Positions 8,606 through 17,245 of a stretch of 64,000 nucleotides of DNA are shown piece by piece (the first letter of the stretch is position 1; every line of letters begins with the position of its first letter). The stretch spans positions 372,001 through 436,000 of the forward strand of contig NZ_JACBOT010000001.1 of assembly GCF_021532275.1 (NCBI RefSeq), written 5' to 3'. The translations under genes were made by a program, and so were the position numbers. This stretch comes from Brevibacterium sp. UCMA 11754 (GTDB lineage: Bacteria; Actinomycetota; Actinomycetes; Actinomycetales; Brevibacteriaceae). The notes under the pieces were generated by a model. It was not told the origin of the DNA and did not search any database. It saw only the letters and a program-made list of their open reading frames with translations.

Positions 8606-9799
8606 ATGAAGATCGCAGTAGTCGGGCTCGGTGCTGTCGGCTCCCAGGTCTTTTGGAATCTCAGTAGGATCGCTGGAATAGACGTACACGGATTTGAATC
8701 CGCGTATGTGGGTCACCCCTTTGCAGGAGCCGGCGGGGAAAGCCGGCTCTACCGCAACCTCGAGGCAGATGATCTGGGCTATCTACCCATCATCCACCGC
8801 TCACAAGAGCTCTGGAAAGAACTGGAGACAAAATCCGGTAGGCGGCTGCGCAAGCTGAAGGGCGTGCTCTACGTCGGTAAGGCAGACAGCCCTCAGGTAA
8901 GCAATTCCCTGCTCTCCGCCACTGAGTTGGAAACACCTCACGAGGTTCTCAGTACCCGAGACATCGCCGATCGGTTCCCGCAGTTCAAGCCACAGACAGA
9001 TGAGGTAGGGCTCTGGGATATCGAAGCTGGAGTCATCAACCCTGAACTGACAATCACCGCCACTGTCGGACTCGGAGTCGCCAAGGGAGGTCAGTTGCAC
9101 GAATACACACGTGTCGATCGCCTCGAGTCTCGTGACAAAGGCGTACGCCTCCGTACCGCAGGAAGTATCTCGGATTTCGATCGCGTCGTCGTCGCCTGCG
9201 GCGGGTGGACGACACAGCTCGTGCCCGATCTGCGCGACTTCGTCGTGACCAAGCGATTGACGTCCGCCTGGTATCCCGGGACTCACGATAATGTTCTTCA
9301 GGGCCTGCCTCCATTCATGCGCGCAGCGCCGCGATACTGCTACGGGATCCCGACCGCGGACGGCAAGACAGTCAAACTCGGGCTGGGGTTCAACGACCAT
9401 CACTCAACAGGGAACCCCAATAGTGTAGAGCGGTCTCTGAGCGGCGAGGCAGCACGAGCCGAGATCGAGCGCTTCTACCCAATCGTCACTGACTTCTTGC
9501 CAGTTCTGCAACCGAATCCCGTGCGGCTGAATACCTATATAGAAAGCTACACTCGCACGATGCACGAATATGTGCGGCTTCATCCAGAGGATCCCAACAT
9601 TGCAATCCTCACTGGGTTCTCGGGGCACGGTTTCAAAATCAGTCCTGCTATCGGGGAAGCCGGTGCCCAACTCATCACTGAAGGACGCACACACCTCAGC
9701 CTCGACTTCCTCACTCGAGCAGACCCTCTCTTCGACATCGAAGACATTAAAACCGGAACAACCACTCACAATCCACTGACATCGACTGAACGAGCATAG
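8606..9799 (+). CDS. FAD-dependent DAO-family oxidase, sarcosine/N-methyltryptophan oxidase-like
   Basis: 397 residues. The N-terminal dinucleotide loop is VVGLGAVGSQVFWNL, followed by GAGGESRLYR (the SoxA/SolA family has a similar SHGETR/SR motif) and a C-terminal GFSGHGFKISPAIGE flavin-contact motif. In monomeric sarcosine oxidase a Cys in a CMYT-type segment binds FAD covalently; the equivalent stretch here (SYTRTMHEYVRLHP) has no Cys, so the FAD is probably non-covalent. It likely oxidises a secondary or N-methyl amine, releasing formaldehyde and peroxide (family knowledge). GGAGG lies 7 nt before the ATG. It follows the demethylase-like gene by about 20 bases. Confidence 0.85.
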   Translation: MKIAVVGLGAVGSQVFWNLSRIAGIDVHGFESAYVGHPFAGAGGESRLYRNLEADDLGYLPIIHRSQELWKELETKSGRRLRKLKGVLYVGKADSPQVSNSLLSATELETPHEVLSTRDIADRFPQFKPQTDEVGLWDIEAGVINPELTITATVGLGVAKGGQLHEYTRVDRLESRDKGVRLRTAGSISDFDRVVVACGGWTTQLVPDLRDFVVTKRLTSAWYPGTHDNVLQGLPPFMRAAPRYCYGIPTADGKTVKLGLGFNDHHSTGNPNSVERSLSGEAARAEIERFYPIVTDFLPVLQPNPVRLNTYIESYTRTMHEYVRLHPEDPNIAILTGFSGHGFKISPAIGEAGAQLITEGRTHLSLDFLTRADPLFDIEDIKTGTTTHNPLTSTERA

Positions 9800-9807
9800 G
9801 AAGCCCA

Positions 9808-10482
9808 ATGAAAAAATCACAGACGCCCATCGCCACATTCGACTGTTACCGCACCCTCATCGACTTCGACCTCAATCGCGCGGCCCTGCCAATCGTCAAG
9901 GACAGCCTCGACACCGTGGGAGCGGATCACGAAGTGTTCTTGGACAACCTCAGAGTGGCAAGGTTTTACGCTGTGGCCCAAGGCCCTTACACCCGCTACC
10001 AGGATCTCGTGCGCAACACTTTGAAGACGACGATGTTGCAGCATGGAGCGCCCTATTCGGATGAACAGGGTGACCAGCTGGTCGAAGACGCAAAGAACTT
10101 TCCCGTGTTTCCTGAGGTACCGGCAGCCCTGAGGAAGCTCAAAGAAAAGGGAGTAGAGCTGGCCATCATTTCCAATTCGGACCGCGATTACATACCGCAC
10201 CACGTCGAGACTATCGGTGTCGATTTCGACTACGTCATCACCGCCGAGGATGCGGGTTGGTATAAGCCAAGAGAGGGCGCTTTCGAACATCTATTTCGTA
10301 CCATCGACCGCGATCCCCAGGTCATCACTCACGTTGCACAAGGCTGGGAATATGACATCATGCCGACCAAACAGTACGGAATTCGACGAATCTGGGTGAA
10401 TCGATATGGTATCTCCGGCAGTGACTACTTTGAGCCCTACTTCGAGATTCCGGACCTTGCACCGCTTCCAGAACACTTCTAG
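9808..10482 (+). CDS. HAD-superfamily hydrolase, 2-haloacid-dehalogenase-like
   Basis: 224 residues. The nucleophile motif FDCYRTL (Asp near residue 12), motif II IISNSDRDY and the motif III Lys in WYKPREGAF are all present. The order and the single Asp followed by CYRT resemble type II L-2-haloacid dehalogenases and related phosphatases. AGGAAG lies upstream of the ATG and only 8 bases separate it from the oxidase gene, so it belongs to the operon. Its role in the route is unclear: it may hydrolyse a phosphorylated or halogenated intermediate, or act in repair. It is the last intact gene of the island before the rhodanese remnant. Confidence 0.85.
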   Translation: MKKSQTPIATFDCYRTLIDFDLNRAALPIVKDSLDTVGADHEVFLDNLRVARFYAVAQGPYTRYQDLVRNTLKTTMLQHGAPYSDEQGDQLVEDAKNFPVFPEVPAALRKLKEKGVELAIISNSDRDYIPHHVETIGVDFDYVITAEDAGWYKPREGAFEHLFRTIDRDPQVITHVAQGWEYDIMPTKQYGIRRIWVNRYGISGSDYFEPYFEIPDLAPLPEHF

Positions 10483-10561
10483 CACGCCTCGGCGATGAAA
10501 ATTTCGGTGCACCAAGCGGTGAAGAACCTAGCGAAACGCCTGCATGTGGCGCTGGGCTAGT

Positions 10562-10697
10562 TACCCACACGTCTCGATGCCGTCCCCCTCGATGCCGCCG
10601 GTACGTCATCTGCCGCGCCGGCGGCATGGGATCCTGGAACCTCGACCACGGCAAGCCGATCGTGTCGGAGAACGGCGAGGAACCCTGGGTGAAGTAA
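10562..10697 (+). pseudogene. Rhodanese remnant, partial duplicate of the gene at 967-1293
   Basis: Bases 10623-10697 repeat the last 75 bases of the intact rhodanese with about four differences (coding GGMGSWNLDHGKPIVSENGE and onward), ending TAA instead of TGA. Upstream, 10562-10622 matches the middle of the intact gene (the RLDDLPLDD...YVICR region) imperfectly. About 70 bases around the active-site loop are deleted, joining CTGCCGCGCCGG to CGGCATGGG. There is no start codon in frame and the catalytic loop is lost. It marks the right edge of the catabolic island. Confidence 0.85.
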
Positions 10698-10723
10698 GGC
10701 CCCTCGGCTGAGGAGCGCTTCAG

Positions 10724-11065
10724 CTATCCGGCGACGAACTCCTGGATGATCTCCGGAGATGCGTGGATGCACAACATCTGCAGGTTGACGCCTCCGAAGC
10801 TGCGGAAGCGGTGAACAGTTTCAGCCGCGACGGTGACGATATTTCCTGCATGGGCCTCAAAAGACTCATTGTCAGCCTCGATACGCGCCTCGCCGGCCAG
10901 TACGACCCATGTCTCCGTGTACGGATGCCGGTGCAGATCGGGACCCTTCCCTGCCGGCACATCGACCCAGAAGAAGGAGACATCGGCCCCGTGCTCGGCG
11001 CCGATGAATTTCGCTGTCGCTGACCCGGGCAGCAGCGTCTGATTGCGGTCGGTGATCGTGATCAT
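10724..11065 (-). CDS. Cupin-domain protein
   Basis: 113 residues, a single conserved beta-barrel. Metal-ligand pattern: HRHPYTETWVVLAGEARIEA (His, His, Glu), with a later His in AAETVHRFRSFG. It may be a small metal-dependent enzyme or ligand-binding protein; the substrate is unknown. Start at 11065: this ATG overlaps the stop of the DUF4287 gene (ATGA), so the two are translated together. The upstream frame remains open but is shadow sequence inside DUF4287. Confidence 0.85.
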   Translation of the reverse strand: MITITDRNQTLLPGSATAKFIGAEHGADVSFFWVDVPAGKGPDLHRHPYTETWVVLAGEARIEADNESFEAHAGNIVTVAAETVHRFRSFGGVNLQMLCIHASPEIIQEFVAG

Positions 11066-11352
11066 GCCGGTCTGCTCGCTTTGCCATCGAGCCAGAGGGT
11101 GTCCGATTCGTCGTTGTGGACCCCCTCGGTGCCGACATGCTTGCTGTCGATCTGCGGCCCCTTCTTGATGACGTGGACCAGCGCCATGCCATGTCCGCGG
11201 CCGAGCCCGTAGTCGGTCTTGAGCCAATCGAGGATCACCCCGGCCTTCACCGCAGGATCGTCATAGCCGTGAGTCTTGGCGATGTCGATGAGTTCGCGTG
11301 GGGTCAGCCCCGTCTTGTCTTCGATGGTGTCGAGATAGGCCTGGAAAGACAT
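11062..11352 (-). CDS. DUF4287 domain protein
   Basis: 96 residues, recognised from MSFQAYLDTIEDKTGLTPRE and KTHGYDDPAVKAGVILDWLK, the signature of the DUF4287 family (small cytosolic proteins, function unknown). The family often ends with a short tail matching LGRGHGMALVHVIKKG, seen here. AAGGA lies 6-7 nt before the ATG. It is co-translated with the cupin gene downstream and lies about 110 bases after the exporter gene on the same strand. Confidence 0.85.
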   Translation of the reverse strand: MSFQAYLDTIEDKTGLTPRELIDIAKTHGYDDPAVKAGVILDWLKTDYGLGRGHGMALVHVIKKGPQIDSKHVGTEGVHNDESDTLWLDGKASRPA

Positions 11353-11460
11353 GTCGTTGTCCTTTTATCGTCGCAGCGCCGGGCCCCAATGCTCGGCATG
11401 CGTGTGTCTGAATAGTACGGCCAGACGGTGGCACCAGTCCATGGGCGCGAACTCGAAGGG

Positions 11461-13083
11461 CTACTTCGTCGGATCCGGGATCTCGTCGGGACGATACTTG
11501 GGCAGTCGCGAGGCCGGCAGTGCCGCGACGAGACTGATGCCGGCGAGGATGAGGAAACCGATCTTGAGAGTGCGCAGGCGCTGATCGGCATTGAGCTCCA
11601 CGGCCCGCTCGACCTGAGCCGGCGTCGCCGTAGTCTCGGAGAGGACGTCTTCGAGTTCGTCGTTGCTGATGAAGTTGATGTTGTCGAGGTCAATCTGGGC
11701 GACGATGTCATCGGGCAGGCCGGCATGGTCATCGACGGCGTTCATGATCCCCGCGCTCAACACGGTCACCAGCACTGCCCCCATCATCGCCGTGCCCACT
11801 GCCGAGGCGAGGTTCTGGGCGGTGCCGCGGATGGAGCCGACGTCGCCGGCCAGATGCTTCGGTGCTGCGGTGACGAGGACGTTGAACACGAGGGTGACGA
11901 GAGCGCCTTGACCGATGCCGAAGACGATGAGTCCGAGGATCGTCGGCAGCGTCTCCCAGTTGTTCGTGACCACGAAGGCCAGCCACACCAGGGCCAGGGT
12001 GGTCAGGGAGAAGGAGAAGAGGGCGATCGTGCGAGGAGAGTAGCGCTTGTAGAAGCGGACGATCAAGGTTGCTGTGACGAAGACGGTGAGGTTGAACGGC
12101 AGCATCGCCAAAGAGGTGTCGAAGGGGGTCCTGCCCTGCACCACCTGAATGTAGGTGGGGACGGTGAAGTTCACCGAAGCCTCCATCGCGACGATGACGA
12201 ACATCGCGTACACGGCGGCTCGCTCCGTGGGCCTCGAGAGCACACTGATGTCGACCAGCGGAATTTTGCCATTGGCGATGCGCCGACGCGTCCACATGAA
12301 GAAGGCCTGGCCGAGGACGACTCCGACGATGACGAAGACCGGTGCCGGTGACAGACCCGCGATGGAGAACGGGGCGCCGTCCTCGGCGCGGATGATGCCC
12401 CAGGCGTTGAGATTGTTGAATCCCATGGTCAGCAGCACGATCGCAGCCCCGATGAGCACCGAGGCGACGAGGTCGATGCGGATGCTGGGATCGCCCTTGT
12501 CCGAGCGCAGTTTGAAGCTCAGGGCGAAGACGATGGCGGCCAGACCGAGGGTGATGAAGAAGATGGGCCGCCATCCGACCAGAGTGCCAAGCGTGCCGCC
12601 GATGAGGAAGGCACTCATACCCGAGAACGCACGAGCCGACCCCAGCGAACCCACTGCGGCCGCCTGCTGAGATCCCCGATAGTTCTCCGCGATGAGCGCC
12701 ACCAGGGCCGGAACGATGATGGCAGCGGCAGCACCGGCGAGGATCTGCCCGCCGATCACCCACGCCACCGTGCGCGAGAAGATCATCAGCAGCGACGATG
12801 CTGCGAAGACGATGAGCACGACCCTGAAGATGATGACCCAGCCGATACGCTGCCCGAGCTTCGCACCCGTCATCACCAGCGCTGCGACGGCGAGGCCGTA
12901 GACGACGATCGTCGATGAGGCGACGGTGGGTGCCACCCCGAAGTCCTCGACCATCCCGCCCAGAGAGATCGGGAGGGCTGACACGTTGAAGGACATGAGC
13001 ACCTGGGCGAGGAACAGCCCGATCATCGGCGTCCAGGATGCACGAACCTCGGCGTGGTCGGTCGGTTCGGCCGGGGCAGTCAT
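11461..13083 (-). CDS. MFS drug exporter, DHA2 (EmrB/QacA-like) family
   Basis: 540 residues with about 14 membrane helices. The first is WTPMIGLFLAQVLMSFNVSA, and a motif-A-like loop VMTGAKLGQRIGW follows helix 2. The C-terminus has an extracytoplasmic-looking stretch (DDHAGLPDDIVAQIDLDNIN) before the last helix, as in many DHA2 members. The ATG at 13083 has AAAGGA upstream; the longer open frame upstream is only the antisense-rich tail of glutaminase. It sits 11 bases after the glutaminase gene, so the two are likely co-transcribed. Substrate unknown. Confidence 0.88.
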   Translation of the reverse strand: MTAPAEPTDHAEVRASWTPMIGLFLAQVLMSFNVSALPISLGGMVEDFGVAPTVASSTIVVYGLAVAALVMTGAKLGQRIGWVIIFRVVLIVFAASSLLMIFSRTVAWVIGGQILAGAAAAIIVPALVALIAENYRGSQQAAAVGSLGSARAFSGMSAFLIGGTLGTLVGWRPIFFITLGLAAIVFALSFKLRSDKGDPSIRIDLVASVLIGAAIVLLTMGFNNLNAWGIIRAEDGAPFSIAGLSPAPVFVIVGVVLGQAFFMWTRRRIANGKIPLVDISVLSRPTERAAVYAMFVIVAMEASVNFTVPTYIQVVQGRTPFDTSLAMLPFNLTVFVTATLIVRFYKRYSPRTIALFSFSLTTLALVWLAFVVTNNWETLPTILGLIVFGIGQGALVTLVFNVLVTAAPKHLAGDVGSIRGTAQNLASAVGTAMMGAVLVTVLSAGIMNAVDDHAGLPDDIVAQIDLDNINFISNDELEDVLSETTATPAQVERAVELNADQRLRTLKIGFLILAGISLVAALPASRLPKYRPDEIPDPTK

Positions 13084-13094
13084 AGTGATTCCTT

Positions 13095-14105
13095 TCAGCG
13101 TTGTTGTGGTGCGGGTGCTGGGGTGGAGGCGAAGAGATTGAGACCCAAGGCTCGGGAGAGGTCGAAGCAGGCCCGCTGGCCGCGGACGCTGTTGCCAGCG
13201 GAGTCGAGCCGTGGAGAGAACGTGCCGAGCGCACCCTTGCCCGGAGCGATGGCGACGATTCCACCCGCGACTCCCGATTTGGCCGGCAGACCGATTTCGA
13301 AGAGCCATTCACCGCTGTTCTCATACATTCCGCACGAAGCCAGCAATGCCAGGGTGTCACGGGCCACCTCGGCGGAGACCACGCGTTCGCCGGTCACCGG
13401 GTTCACTCCCCCATCTGCCAGAGTCGAACCCATCACCGCGAGATCGTGTGCGCTCACCGACAGTGAACATTGGCGGGTGTAGATGTCGACGCTGTCCAGA
13501 GGATCAGTGATGATCCTCCCGTAGCTCTCGAGCAGTCGGGCGAGCGCCTTGTTTCGCTGGTTGCTCTCGATCTCGGAGCGGTAGACCCGCCCGTCGAGCT
13601 CGAGATTTCGTCCCGCGAACCGGGAGAGTCCGCTGCGGATGGTCTCCCACTTCTCTGCCGGAGTCTCACCGGTCACCAGAGCCGTTGTGGCGATCGCCCC
13701 GGCATTGACCATCGAATTCATCGGATGCCCATCATTGAGTTCGATGGCCATCACAGAGTTGAAGGGCAGTCCCGTGTTGTTGACCCCGATGCGCTCATGG
13801 ACGAATTCGTGACTGCGGGCCTGGCAGACGAGGGCGAAGACGAAGGCCTTCGAGATCGACTGAAAGGAGAAGGTCACGTCGATGTCGCCCGCCTCATGGG
13901 CGCGACCGGCGATATCGATGAAGCTGAGGCCGAACCATGTGGGATCCGCCTCGGCGAGGATGGGGATGTAGTCGGCGATCTCGCCGTCGTCGAGGTCACG
14001 GTAACGGCGATGAGCCTCGGCGAGGATCCGGGCAGTTGCAGACGGGCCGGGCAGCTCGCCGGTGAAAGCGCGCTGCTCTGGTCCTGCGGGTTCGCCTTCG
14101 AACAC
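13095..14105 (-). CDS. glsA: Glutaminase A
   Basis: 336 residues from the GTG at 14105. It converts L-glutamine to glutamate and ammonia in the cytosol. The serine-beta-lactamase-like fold carries the SxxK motif FQSISKAF, followed by NDGHPMNSMVNAGAIATTAL, IESNQRNKALARLLESYG, YTRQCSLSVSAHDLAVMG and the Gly-rich GLPAKSGVAGGIVAIAPG, all typical of bacterial glutaminase A. A GTG at 14123 is also in frame, but GAGGAGG lies 9 nt before 14105, which is preferred. It heads a minus-strand unit with the DHA2 exporter. Confidence 0.93.
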   Translation of the reverse strand: MFEGEPAGPEQRAFTGELPGPSATARILAEAHRRYRDLDDGEIADYIPILAEADPTWFGLSFIDIAGRAHEAGDIDVTFSFQSISKAFVFALVCQARSHEFVHERIGVNNTGLPFNSVMAIELNDGHPMNSMVNAGAIATTALVTGETPAEKWETIRSGLSRFAGRNLELDGRVYRSEIESNQRNKALARLLESYGRIITDPLDSVDIYTRQCSLSVSAHDLAVMGSTLADGGVNPVTGERVVSAEVARDTLALLASCGMYENSGEWLFEIGLPAKSGVAGGIVAIAPGKGALGTFSPRLDSAGNSVRGQRACFDLSRALGLNLFASTPAPAPQQR

Positions 14106-14291
14106 TTTCGACCGCCTCCTCACGAACAGGGACTGTTGCCACAGATCACCGCTTTCAGCCTAATCTCCTGCACATGTCCTTGATAGGTGCCGACAGCGAA
14201 TTTCCGGCGACCTTGGACCCTCACCGTCCACGATGCAAGAACTGGAGGCTCAGGACTGTGTGCATCGGTTCGGGTTTGGCATTGTAGAAGT

Positions 14292-15932
14292 ATGACTACT
14301 CGCGCCGGCCAGCTGGCCCAGGACAGGGATCTCGTCGATATCTCCGCACTGCTTGATTCGTATTACGATCTCGTCCCCGATTCCTCCGTGCCTGCGCAGG
14401 CCGTGAGCTTCGGGACCTCCGGACACCGCGGGTCAAGCTTCAACCGTGCGTTCAACGAAGCCCACATCGCAGCGATCACCGCCGCCATCGTCGACTTCCG
14501 CAAGAAGCAGGGCATTCACGGGCCCATCTTCTTAGGCCGTGACACCCATGCGCTGAGCGAACCAGCGTTCCTCACCGTCCTCGAGGTCCTCGCCGCTGCT
14601 GAAGTGCCGGCGCTCATCGATGAGCGTGACGGTTTCACTCCTACGCCGGTGCTCTCCCACGCGATTCTGGGTTTCAACGCGGGCAAGACCGCAACGGATG
14701 CGCAGGCCGACGGCATCATCGTGACCCCCAGCCACAACCCGCCCTCCGACGGCGGCATCAAGTACAACCCGCCGCACGGTGGCCCGGCCGGCTCGGAGAC
14801 GACGACGTGGATCGCCGAGCGCGCGAACTCCTACCTTGAGGCCGGATGGGATAAGATTCCACGCACCGGGTTCCAGCGGGCCTTCCACCTGGATAACACC
14901 GAGAACTTCGACTTCATCTCCAACTACACCGAGAACCTCGAGTCGGTCATCGACCTCGATGTCATCCGCAGCTCCGACATCCACATCGGCGCCGATCCCC
15001 TGGGCGGAGCCAGCGTCGACTACTGGGCCGCGATCGCCGAGGACTTCGACCTCAACCTCACAGTCGTCCACCCCGAGATCGACCCCACCTGGTCATTCAT
15101 GACCCTGGACTGGGACGAGAACATCCGCATGGACTGCTCCTCGCCCTACGCGATGGCCGGGCTCATCGCCTCCCGCAATGACTTCGACATCGCCACGGGC
15201 AATGACGCCGATGCCGACCGCCACGGCATCGTCACTCCCGACGCCGGGCTGATGAACCCCAACCACTATCTGGCGACCGCGATCGACTACCTGCTCGACA
15301 ACCGACCAGAATGGTCTTCCAATGCCGGCATCGGCAAGACGCTGGTCACCTCCTCGATCGTCGACCGCATCGTCTCCGCCCACGGCCGCCCGCTGTTCGA
15401 AGTCCCCGTCGGGTTCAAATGGTTCGTCCCCGGACTCCTCGACTCGACACTGGCCTTCGGCGGTGAGGAATCTGCAGGTGCTTCGTTCCTGCGCCGCAAC
15501 GGCAAGGTTTGGTCAACAGACAAGGACGGCATCATCATGGCCCTGCTGGCCGCAGAGATGACGGCGAAGACCGGACAGACTCCGTCCCAGCGCTATGCAG
15601 GACTGGCCGCGAACTTCGGCACCAGCGCCTACGCCCGCCAAGATGCCCCCGCCACCCGCGCGCAGAAGGCGAAGCTGGGGGCACTCGACGCCTCCCAGGT
15701 GAAGGCGAAGACCGTCGGCGGTGAACCGGTGACCTCAACACTCACCTCGGCGCCGGGAAACAACGCACCCATCGGCGGACTCAAGGTCACGACCGAGAAC
15801 TCCTGGTTCGCGGTGCGCCCCTCCGGCACGGAGGACGTGTACAAGATCTACGCCGAGTCACTGCGCGATGAGGACCACCTGCGGGCCGTCCAGCACGACG
15901 CACGGACATTGGTGGATGGGGTGCTGGAGTAG
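14292..15932 (+). CDS. pgm: Phosphoglucomutase, alpha-D-glucose-specific
   Basis: 546 residues, the standard length. It interconverts glucose-1-phosphate and glucose-6-phosphate, linking glycolysis to glycogen and cell-wall sugar synthesis. The phosphoserine loop is VTPSHNPPSDGGIKYNPP, the metal-binding loop is GNDADADRHGIV, the sugar-binding loop is GGEESAGASF and the phosphate-binding loop is FAVRPSGTEDVYK. The ATG at 14292 gives the family N-terminus (AGQLAQDRDLVD...); an open frame upstream is non-conserved. The gene is monocistronic and convergent with fdxA. Confidence 0.96.
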   Translation: MTTRAGQLAQDRDLVDISALLDSYYDLVPDSSVPAQAVSFGTSGHRGSSFNRAFNEAHIAAITAAIVDFRKKQGIHGPIFLGRDTHALSEPAFLTVLEVLAAAEVPALIDERDGFTPTPVLSHAILGFNAGKTATDAQADGIIVTPSHNPPSDGGIKYNPPHGGPAGSETTTWIAERANSYLEAGWDKIPRTGFQRAFHLDNTENFDFISNYTENLESVIDLDVIRSSDIHIGADPLGGASVDYWAAIAEDFDLNLTVVHPEIDPTWSFMTLDWDENIRMDCSSPYAMAGLIASRNDFDIATGNDADADRHGIVTPDAGLMNPNHYLATAIDYLLDNRPEWSSNAGIGKTLVTSSIVDRIVSAHGRPLFEVPVGFKWFVPGLLDSTLAFGGEESAGASFLRRNGKVWSTDKDGIIMALLAAEMTAKTGQTPSQRYAGLAANFGTSAYARQDAPATRAQKAKLGALDASQVKAKTVGGEPVTSTLTSAPGNNAPIGGLKVTTENSWFAVRPSGTEDVYKIYAESLRDEDHLRAVQHDARTLVDGVLE

Positions 15933-15945
15933 CCCGAAGCGGCTC

Positions 15946-15960
15946 CCAGCCACCGGCTGG
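15946..15960. terminator. Weak hairpin between pgm and fdxA
   Basis: CCAGCC-ACC-GGCTGG forms a 6-bp stem in the 28-base gap between the convergent genes. There is no U-tract, so termination activity is uncertain. Confidence 0.3.
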
Positions 15961-16293
15961 TTACAGCTCGACGTCCTGATTCTGAGGCGGCAGGGCAGCG
16001 ATGGCTGAGTGGTCCCGGCCGGTGTTGCCCAGTCCCGCAGCGCCTCCCGGCGAACCGAGCTCGTCGAAGAAGTCCACGTTATAGGTGTAGTAGTCCGCCC
16101 ATTCCTCCGGGACATCGTCCTCATAGAAGATCGCCTCGACGGGACAGACCGGTTCGCAGGCACCGCAGTCGATGCATTCGTCGGGATGGATGTAGAGACT
16201 GCGTTCACCTTCATAGATGCAGTCGACAGGACATTCGTCGACACACGACTTGTCCTTGACATCGATGCACGGCTGCGCGATCACGTAGGTCAT
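15961..16293 (-). CDS. fdxA: Seven-iron ferredoxin
   Basis: 110 residues. The N-terminal half has C-x7-C-x3-C and a following Cys-Pro ([18 protein letters not shown]); the second cluster is [12 protein letters not shown]. This is the 3Fe-4S plus 4Fe-4S actinobacterial FdxA type, an electron donor for oxygenases and other redox enzymes. An acidic C-terminal tail after [10 protein letters not shown] is family-typical. GGAGG lies 5-6 bases before the ATG. Confidence 0.95.
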   Translation of the reverse strand: MTYVIAQPCIDVKDKSCVDECPVDCIYEGERSLYIHPDECIDCGACEPVCPVEAIFYEDDVPEEWADYYTYNVDFFDELGSPGGAAGLGNTGRDHSAIAALPPQNQDVEL

Positions 16294-16571
16294 GCGGGCC
16301 TCCGCTCTCTGCTCGGATCGTCCACTTCCTCTGAGTGACGAATGGGATGAACCTCAGAACCCACTCTAGGGCCTCGACCCCAGTCTTCATATGGCCCAGA
16401 TCACGTCCGACGAAAACGAAGAACCACCTCGGCCGGGCAATGATGATGCGCTTCCTATGTCCCGAGACTGTCGAGGAAGTCTTCGGTCAGTGTCAGCCCA
16501 GTTCTCAACGTCTCCGTGTCGTCGGCGCGAACGCCTCTATCTGTACCGACTGACTTCCTTCGTTCGAGAAA
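16294..16571. other. Intergenic stretch without recognisable gene
   Basis: About 280 bases separate the fdxA start from the XRE-cupin promoter. No coding-like reading with conserved motifs, RNA gene or strong hairpin was seen. Confidence 0.5.
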
Positions 16572-16607
16572 TATAGTGCTCAGGCTCAGAGTGCAGTATA
16601 GTGCTCA
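16572..16607 (+). promoter_or_regulatory. 11-bp direct repeat TATAGTGCTCA x2 at the XRE-cupin promoter
   Basis: TATAGTGCTCA occurs at 16572-16582 and 16597-16607, offset by 25 bp. The second copy contains TATAGT (16597-16602), a good -10 whose start point would fall at or next to the GTG at 16610. The repeat is a candidate operator for the regulator it precedes (inference). Confidence 0.45.
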
Positions 16608-16609
16608 TC

Positions 16610-17245
16610 GTGTCATTGAAGAGCCCGCGCATCCAGACCTTCCTCGATCGCGTCGGACACCGGGTCCGCAGCCTTCGCAAGGCGCGGGGATGGACCATTC
16701 AAGGGCTGGCCGACGAGGCTGCGCTGAGCCGACGAATGCTCACTCAGATCGAGCTGGGCCAGGCGAACCCGAGTCTGGCCACCATCGACCGCATCGCCCA
16801 TGCCCTCGATGTGAGCTTCGCCGATCTGGCCCTCAGCGATGCTGCCGCGTCGGGACCCGGCAGCTCGACGCCTTCGCCATCAGAACCGGGGCGGTCTGCG
16901 ACCCTCGGCAGCACCGAACATTCAGATCCCAGCAACGATCACACCCTGGCCTGGGAGGGCCCGAGCGACAGCACCGCGTACATCCTCGGCGCATCTTCCG
17001 TTCCCGGCACCGAGCTGTGGCGTTGGCATCTGGGGCCAAATGTGCGGTATCAGACTGAAGCCGACCGTGCCGGCACCGAGGAGATCCTCCACATTCTGTC
17101 CGGGGAACTCGTGCTCGAACTCAACGACGAATCCCTGAGGCTGTCCGCGGGAATGTCGACACGAATCTCCACCGACCGGGGCTACTCCTACACGGCAGGC
17201 CAGGAGGCCTCGGTCGACTTCATCCGTGTGGTCATCGGTGCCTGA
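16610..17245 (+). CDS. XRE-family regulator with C-terminal cupin domain
   Basis: 211 residues. The N-terminal HTH (VRSLRKARGWTIQGLADEAA; RRMLTQIELGQANPSLATID) is followed by a Ser/Pro-rich linker and a C-terminal cupin (EEILHILSGELVLELNDESL). This architecture is common in small-molecule-responsive repressors controlling a neighbouring transporter or enzyme. A GTG at 16601 is in frame but overlaps the likely -10, so the GTG at 16610 is preferred and the message may be leaderless. Its stop overlaps the start of the MFS gene by one base, so that permease is its probable partner and target. Confidence 0.85.
   Translation: MSLKSPRIQTFLDRVGHRVRSLRKARGWTIQGLADEAALSRRMLTQIELGQANPSLATIDRIAHALDVSFADLALSDAAASGPGSSTPSPSEPGRSATLGSTEHSDPSNDHTLAWEGPSDSTAYILGASSVPGTELWRWHLGPNVRYQTEADRAGTEEILHILSGELVLELNDESLRLSAGMSTRISTDRGYSYTAGQEASVDFIRVVIGA

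Noticed and set aside
9808..10482. True 2-haloacid dehalogenase for a halogenated-acid pathway
   Set aside because: Motifs fit, but dehalogenase cannot be separated from HAD phosphatases on sequence alone, and nothing else in the operon points to halogenated substrates.
1300..10560. Transposase- or integrase-mediated insertion of island 1
   Set aside because: No recombinase gene, terminal inverted repeat or tRNA attachment site is visible; only the duplicated rhodanese end supports an insertion, so the mechanism is left open.
11428..12351. 307-codon open frame antisense to the DHA2 exporter
   Set aside because: Its translation is low-complexity Asp/Gly/Arg/His, and the minus strand encodes a clear 14-helix permease.
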